From assembly GCA_017519865.1 (NCBI GenBank), contig JAFWRQ010000036.1:16238-80237 (forward strand): a stretch of DNA of 64,000 nt, read 5' to 3'. This document shows, one piece after another, positions 60,101 through 64,000 of this stretch. The notes under the pieces are model-generated. The model made no database searches and was not told the origin of the DNA. It saw only the letters and a program-made list of their open reading frames with translations. The number at the start of each line of letters is the position of its first letter. Position 1 is the first letter of the stretch. The translations under genes were made by a program, and so were the position numbers. Source of the stretch: Bacteroidales bacterium (GTDB taxonomy: Bacteria; Bacteroidota; Bacteroidia; Bacteroidales; UBA932).

Positions 60101-61381
60101 CTACTCCAGAGGCTCATTAACCAGGAATGGAATGGCCCCGTAAAGGCCGTTAATATAATTTTTCTGATAGTTGGAGTCACTACGTGGGGCGTGACCCAAT
60201 TTATCTGTTGCCATCATCATAGGATAGAGTACACTGCATTCACTGGGATCTTTCTCAACGAACCAAATCTGATCACGACGGAAAAGGCGGTTGGAGAGAA
60301 GATGGGTATCATGTGTGGTGAATATCAACTGCGCTCCATGAGGATTTTTGGAAGGATTATTAAAGATTTGAATTAGCCGCCACGATAGAAGAGGATGCAT
60401 TTGCGAATCCAGTTCATCAATAACGAGAACACGGCCATTTTGAAGTGCCTCCAGAATTGGCCCTGTCAGATTAAAAATCTTGTTCGTTCCGGCTGATTCA
60501 TTCTCATCAAGATCAAGAGGACGATATCCAACGGCATGTCCATCTTTATCATACACTGTATGCATTGATGATACCTCAATGATACTGCGCCCCTTGAACT
60601 GCTCTATCAGTTCGGAGGGAAACCCCTGAGGGAAAGCAATTTTTTCAAACTCCACTTTCTTGGTTTCAAACTCATCAAACCCCAAATTCATATTCCGAAG
60701 AAACTCTTTTGCAAGTATTCTATATTGCTCATTCTCGTGAACCAGACGCCTAGTGTAACCAGCATAATCAGAGCCTTCGATGCCTGAGAGAACTCGAATC
60801 TCGTTTTGAAACAAAGCGATTACGCTATTTGATATCGCACCACCTAATTGCCCAACCAGAGAAAGGAATAGCCTATTCTTGTTCAGGTTAACTGCAATAC
60901 TGTACCCTTCTTGGAAACCTACGGGACTAATTTCCAACTGATCACCATCACGCGAAAAGAGTGTCTTGCCTGATTTCCTGGGAGACTTCAAATGCAACCA
61001 TTCCTTTGTTATTGATGAGCGCAGATACTCAAATCCATATGTGTAGGTTGTCTTATCTGGAATACTATATAATACGGCCTCGAGTTTTGTGGGGCGTGGC
61101 TTTTCATTGGTCAGTAGGAAAGGATCATAAGGAAGATCCTCATTTTCGTTGAGCTTAACTGACTGGACAATAATACGCCTCATTGTGCTGATGGCTCGGA
61201 GAAAGTTTGTTTTACCGCTAGAATTGGCACCATAGAAAGATACGACGTTCAATACTTTACTGTTTCCAATATCTGTAAATGCACCTTCAATGTTATCGCG
61301 AAGGCCATTGGATGCGGAAAGGTCAAGCGTCATTTCCCGCCCAAAAGAACGGTAGTTATTTACGGTAAATCTCAAAAGCAT
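60101..61381 (-). CDS. AAA_15/AAA_21 family ATPase (RloA-like)
   Basis: 426 residues from ATG 61381, supported by an exact -7 box just upstream (61404-61411); a longer frame to 61492 would start before the promoter. MLLRFTVNNYRSFG is the standard start of SMC/ABC-like AAA_15 proteins, Walker A is GANSSGKT at 51-58, and Walker B VLVIDE at 318-323 is followed by LDSQMHPLLS; H357 in TTHDTHLL is the switch histidine. No TOPRIM or nuclease domain follows; the chain ends in a short tail. RloA-type ATPases usually act with a RloB nuclease encoded next door; none is present here. Its place in the island points to phage defence, either alone or with one of its neighbours. Confidence 0.83.
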   Translation of the reverse strand: MLLRFTVNNYRSFGREMTLDLSASNGLRDNIEGAFTDIGNSKVLNVVSFYGANSSGKTNFLRAISTMRRIIVQSVKLNENEDLPYDPFLLTNEKPRPTKLEAVLYSIPDKTTYTYGFEYLRSSITKEWLHLKSPRKSGKTLFSRDGDQLEISPVGFQEGYSIAVNLNKNRLFLSLVGQLGGAISNSVIALFQNEIRVLSGIEGSDYAGYTRRLVHENEQYRILAKEFLRNMNLGFDEFETKKVEFEKIAFPQGFPSELIEQFKGRSIIEVSSMHTVYDKDGHAVGYRPLDLDENESAGTNKIFNLTGPILEALQNGRVLVIDELDSQMHPLLSWRLIQIFNNPSKNPHGAQLIFTTHDTHLLSNRLFRRDQIWFVEKDPSECSVLYPMMMATDKLGHAPRSDSNYQKNYINGLYGAIPFLVNEPLE

Positions 61382-61403
61382 GGCTGTGTCCTCGTTTAGA
61401 TTG

Positions 61404-61411
61404 CAAATATA
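61404..61411 (-). promoter_or_regulatory. -7 element of the AAA_15 ATPase gene
   Basis: TATATTTG on the minus strand, an exact TAnnTTTG, 22 bases before ATG 61381. No clear -33 element. Confidence 0.55.
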
Positions 61412-61439
61412 GTAATTATAACGACACTTCGTAACACTA

Positions 61440-61535
61440 TTGAGGTTTTCGCTCAAAAACGCCAATTTGTCAGAAATGCTCAATTTTAGCAATGAAATAC
61501 TGCAATGATGTCAGTGTTATTATGCAAAATTGAGC
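61440..61535. promoter_or_regulatory. GCTCAA/TTGAGC repeat array in the divergent defence promoter region
   Basis: GCTCAA occurs at 61451-61456 and 61478-61483, TTGAGC at 61530-61535 and a variant TTGAGG at 61440-61445. The outer pair extends to a perfect GCTCAATTTT (61478-61487) / AAAATTGAGC (61526-61535) inverted repeat, and the 61440/61451 pair forms a second inverted repeat. It lies between the AAA_15 promoter and the CD-NTase start, where a dimeric repressor could control both. No repressor gene is recognised in the window. Confidence 0.5.
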
Positions 61536-61586
61536 AATATCTGCTAGTGGAACAGTGTTTGACATTTTATCATAAACTTTTTAATT

Positions 61587-62402
61587 ATGAATAGTGTTAA
61601 AAAAAACAATCATCCGATTGATTCGGATACCCGGTCTTTAATATCGACAAGATACAAGACCATCACGAAGGCCGTGAATGGAGATTTTTGGGATACTAAC
61701 TCAGAGACAGCCCATAGTAGGTATGTGGGATCATATGGGCGCGGCACTGCTATCGATGTTAGTGACCTTGATGTGCTCATCGAACTTCCAGATGAAGAGT
61801 ATGGCCATTTTGCCTCTCTTACTGGTAATGGACCATCAAGGCTATTGCAAGCAGTAAAAAAGGCGATTCAAGATACTTATCCGAGAACAGATGTGCGCGG
61901 AGATGGACAGGTTGTTGTTGTTCAATTTTCGGATGGTATGAAGTTCGAAATCCTTCCGGCTTTTCGACATTTGAATTATTTGGGTGAATGGGATGGCACA
62001 TATATCTACCCTGATTCCAACATGGGAGGTAATTGGCTTTCAACCAATCCCAAGGCAGAGCAGGATGCTATGGCTCAGAAAAACGGATATTATTATAGCA
62101 ATGGATTGCTATTTGACACATGTAAACATATACGAGCCCTACGTGCAGAGTATTATTCGAGTTATCATCTGTCGGGCATTTTGATTGATTCGTTCGTTTT
62201 TTCAGCAATTGGCGGTTGGCACTGGCTGAAAGAAGGAGAGCAAGGGAGCGGCAACAATGGAATTTCATTTGAGCAGTCTTTACTTGATAAGTATGAACGC
62301 ACCTGTAGTTGGATGATATCAGCTCCTGGCAGCGGAATGGAAGTCGACACTTCAAAAGACTGGGATATTTTGGGCAAAGTTCTTAAAACAATGGCAGAGT
62401 AA
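61587..62402 (+). CDS. CD-NTase (cGAS/DncV-like nucleotidyltransferase), CBASS signal synthase
   Basis: 271 residues, short for the family (often 300-400). The nucleotidyltransferase signature is GSYGRGTAIDVSDLDVLIEL: G48-S49, then D60 and D62 as metal ligands; a third acidic residue is E121 in MKFEILPAF. A helical C-terminal part follows (about 155-271: HIRALRAEYYSSYHLSGILIDSFVF). Such enzymes make cyclic di- or trinucleotides upon phage infection. The stop overlaps the start of the SLATT gene as TAATG, the standard CD-NTase-effector pairing. No E1/E2-JAB or HORMA/TRIP13 genes are present, so this is a minimal type I CBASS. The product nucleotide cannot be predicted. Confidence 0.87.
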   Translation: MNSVKKNNHPIDSDTRSLISTRYKTITKAVNGDFWDTNSETAHSRYVGSYGRGTAIDVSDLDVLIELPDEEYGHFASLTGNGPSRLLQAVKKAIQDTYPRTDVRGDGQVVVVQFSDGMKFEILPAFRHLNYLGEWDGTYIYPDSNMGGNWLSTNPKAEQDAMAQKNGYYYSNGLLFDTCKHIRALRAEYYSSYHLSGILIDSFVFSAIGGWHWLKEGEQGSGNNGISFEQSLLDKYERTCSWMISAPGSGMEVDTSKDWDILGKVLKTMAE

Positions 62403-62956
62403 TGGACCAGACGACGAAGAAATTGATGCGTCAGATAATGGATGCAGCTGGTAATGTCCTGTACACATATGATGCTCACTGGATAATTGTGAACAGACTA
62501 AAAGCCAGGTATACACGTATTAAAATAACGCAAATCGTATTGACTGCGTTATCGACCGGAGGGTTTTTAGCATCATTAATAGCAGGTATTCCTTGGCTTA
62601 GTTGGGTTGGAGGTTTTACCTCGGCAACGGCACTTGGTCTGAACCTATACTCTCTCAACTTCAATATTCCCGCTGACATCAAGAATCACACAGATGCCGC
62701 CAATGCTTTGTGGGATGTAAGAGAAGCATACAAAGACCTTATTACTGATTATGATGATTTGACCAATGATCAGATTCGACAGAGACGGAATAAAATCACT
62801 CAGGCAGTCAGTCATATCAATAAAACGTATCAGGGAACAGATGAAAAGGCCTTTACGAAAGCACAAAAGAATATCAATAATTATATGTTTACTGACGGTG
62901 AAGCTGCAAGAGCCTTTAATGTCGAGGAAGCAGACGATAGTGTTGATGACAAATAA
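62402..62956 (+). CDS. SLATT domain two-helix membrane effector of CBASS
   Basis: 184 residues. A short N-terminal helix (1-38) leads to two close membrane helices, about 41-61 and 66-86, and then a long charged helical tail (NHTDAANALWDVREAYKDLITDY at 95-117 is typical of SLATT proteins). SLATT proteins are predicted to form pores that depolarise the membrane when activated by the cyclic nucleotide. The gene overlaps the CD-NTase stop by one base, so the two are translationally coupled. No signal peptide. Confidence 0.85.
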   Translation: MDQTTKKLMRQIMDAAGNVLYTYDAHWIIVNRLKARYTRIKITQIVLTALSTGGFLASLIAGIPWLSWVGGFTSATALGLNLYSLNFNIPADIKNHTDAANALWDVREAYKDLITDYDDLTNDQIRQRRNKITQAVSHINKTYQGTDEKAFTKAQKNINNYMFTDGEAARAFNVEEADDSVDDK

Positions 62957-63042
62957 CAGGGTGCATTTCCCCTGAATAATCTCTAGATAATGCCTGACTG
63001 GCTCCAGAACCCAGTATTGTTTAACTCAAAATCTTTGAAATC

Positions 63043-63174
63043 ATGGGTATCAAACCTGGACCGAAAAGAATCGCAAAATCAACAGGGAAACCGGACAGGC
63101 GTCAGCGTGACAACAAGCTGACACAAGGGAACACTCCTACGTTGAAACCGCACATCCACAAAAAGGGTGATTAG
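63043..63174 (+). CDS. 43-residue basic ORF downstream of the CBASS operon
   Basis: Reads MGIKPGPKRIAKSTGKPDRR, continues QRDNKLTQGNTPTLKPHIHK and ends KGD; stop TAG 63172-63174. Twelve Lys or Arg and two His in 43 residues, no membrane helix, probably unstructured. It starts 86 bases after the SLATT stop. An AATCTTTG box (63031-63038, one mismatch to TAnnTTTG) lies five bases before the ATG, so it could have a near-leaderless transcript. I do not recognise a family. It could be a small accessory protein, or chance: random 43-codon frames are common, but the strong bias towards Lys, Gly and Pro and the position directly after the operon support a real gene moderately. Confidence 0.45.
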   Translation: MGIKPGPKRIAKSTGKPDRRQRDNKLTQGNTPTLKPHIHKKGD

Positions 63175-63280
63175 AGGATGTCATCCAAGCTCAGGTCATA
63201 TGGCGGTTAAGAATCATTCAAGCATGGCCCTCAATATGGGGTCATGTTTGTTTTATACTCTCGGGAAAACAACGGGCTGA

Positions 63281-63979
63281 TTATTCTCCAATTAGTTTGT
63301 AGCCTGTTCCGCGGACATTGACGATGCGGATGCGGGGATCTTTGGAGAGGGCACGGCGCAGGCGGGTGATGAAGACCTGGAAGCTGCGGGCGTTGAAGAA
63401 GTCATCGTCGCCCCACAGGTCGAGGAGGAGGTTCTGCATGGGAACGACTTCGCCGCAGGCCCGGCAGAGACGGCGGAGGATTTCGGCTTCACGGTGGGAG
63501 AGGTTGACGGTCTCGCCTTTCGGGAGGTATTCCAGCGTCTGGGATGAGGGCGTGAAGCGGTAATCTCCAAGTGTGTATTCGTTCTGCTCCGGTTCAAGTC
63601 TTTCAGTCATATAAGCCTTGCCCATCAGGGCCTTGATGCGGACGATGAGTTCCTGGATGGCGAAGGGTTTCTTGAGGTAGTCGTTGGCGCCCAGTTCGAA
63701 ACCGGTTACGACATCGTCCGGGGTGGATTTGGCCGTGAGGAAGAGGACGGGGGTATGGTCGTCGGTCTTGCGGATGCGGCGGACCATCTCGAAGCCGTCC
63801 AGCCGGGGCATCATGACATCGGCAATGAGGACGTCCGGGCGAACTTCGAAGAAGCGTTTGAGGCCTTCGGCCCCGTCGTATGCGGTCTCTACCGTGAAGC
63901 CCTTGCTGCGGAGGGTCTCACTGACGATTTGTACGAGGGTCTTTTCGTCTTCGACGAGGAGTATCTTGATTGTCGGCAT
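63281..63979 (-). CDS. OmpR/PhoB-type response regulator (RprY-like)
   Basis: 232 residues. Receiver domain at about 5-118: ILLVEDE with the acidic pocket, phospho-acceptor Asp in LIADVMMPRLDGFE (about D54), LTAKST and the KPF lysine. Winged-helix DNA-binding domain at about 135-230: NLSHREAEILRRL, then RSFQVFITRLRRALSKDPRIRIVNVRGTGYKL. It would activate or repress genes after phosphorylation by a histidine kinase. The GC-rich composition shows that core chromosome resumes here. A cognate kinase gene probably lies just upstream beyond the window edge (a stop codon in the same direction falls within the last 20 bases). Confidence 0.94.
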   Translation of the reverse strand: MPTIKILLVEDEKTLVQIVSETLRSKGFTVETAYDGAEGLKRFFEVRPDVLIADVMMPRLDGFEMVRRIRKTDDHTPVLFLTAKSTPDDVVTGFELGANDYLKKPFAIQELIVRIKALMGKAYMTERLEPEQNEYTLGDYRFTPSSQTLEYLPKGETVNLSHREAEILRRLCRACGEVVPMQNLLLDLWGDDDFFNARSFQVFITRLRRALSKDPRIRIVNVRGTGYKLIGE

Positions 63980-64000
63980 AGATTCAGAGTGTCAGGATGA

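Noticed and set aside
57589-62956. Gabija, Thoeris or PARIS as the name for the left part of the island
   Set aside because: Gabija needs a UvrD-like GajB, Thoeris needs ThsA, and PARIS has a DUF4435 nuclease. None of these is present, and the OLD-like, TIR and AAA_15 genes are better described separately.
61587-62956. Type II or type III CBASS
   Set aside because: No E1/E2, JAB, HORMA or TRIP13-type genes lie next to the CD-NTase; the AAA_15 gene is of the SMC/ABC-like kind and not TRIP13.

Overview
The window looks like a chromosome segment of a GC-rich member of the Bacteroidota, most likely an uncultured gut-type Bacteroidales. The evidence is a SusC/SusD pair, a hybrid two-component sensor-regulator, many secreted lipoproteins with a short lipobox, PL/GH enzyme loci, and repeated promoters of the Bacteroidota type (TTTG or TTG, 19-20 bases, TAnnTTTG) ahead of genes on both strands. 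I see no rRNA, tRNA, transposase, integrase or CRISPR array.

Layout. 1-1142: end of tenA and a complete thiD (thiamine salvage). 1199-13072: core metabolism, with rubrerythrin, two acyl-CoA ligase paralogues, a small acyltransferase, a FabF-type ketosynthase, an operon that places one ligase upstream of pheA-tyrA-DAHP synthase, an AI-2E family exporter-like protein and an AspT/YidE-type transporter. 13087-18762: a glycosyltransferase, a Bcp peroxiredoxin fused to a C-terminal domain, a large beta-helix (pectate-lyase-3/GH55-like) protein and a flavodoxin lipoprotein. 18806-28374: an envelope operon reading leftward (DUF5715 M15-like protein, giant alpha-2-macroglobulin lipoprotein, PBP1C, CreD).

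28493-41961 is a polysaccharide utilisation locus: susC-susD-esterase leftward, and a hybrid two-component regulator plus a GH2 enzyme rightward, sharing a 320-base control region. 42056-54524 is an L-rhamnose regulon: rhaB-rhaA-rhaT-rhaD leftward, a divergent AraC regulator, a GH78 alpha-L-rhamnosidase leftward, and an operon of a GLUG/InlB-like secreted protein with a second GH78 rightward. GH78 enzymes would release rhamnose, RhaT import it, and RhaA/B/D convert it to dihydroxyacetone phosphate and lactaldehyde. 54663-57194 holds a second secreted esterase and a thioredoxin-fold lipoprotein.

From about 57,350 to 63,200 the DNA is clearly richer in A+T than its surroundings and carries a defence island: an ABC-ATPase/TOPRIM (OLD-like) nuclease, a TIR-like protein of the Cap12/Pycsar-TIR family (PF10137-like), and an AAA_15 (RloA-like) ATPase, all leftward; then, divergently, a CD-NTase overlapping a SLATT two-helix membrane effector (a minimal type I CBASS operon) followed by a 43-residue basic ORF that I do not recognise. 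The CD-NTase with two candidate effectors of different kinds (membrane SLATT and TIR) in one divergent island is the most interesting feature of the window. The segment ends in an OmpR-type response regulator.
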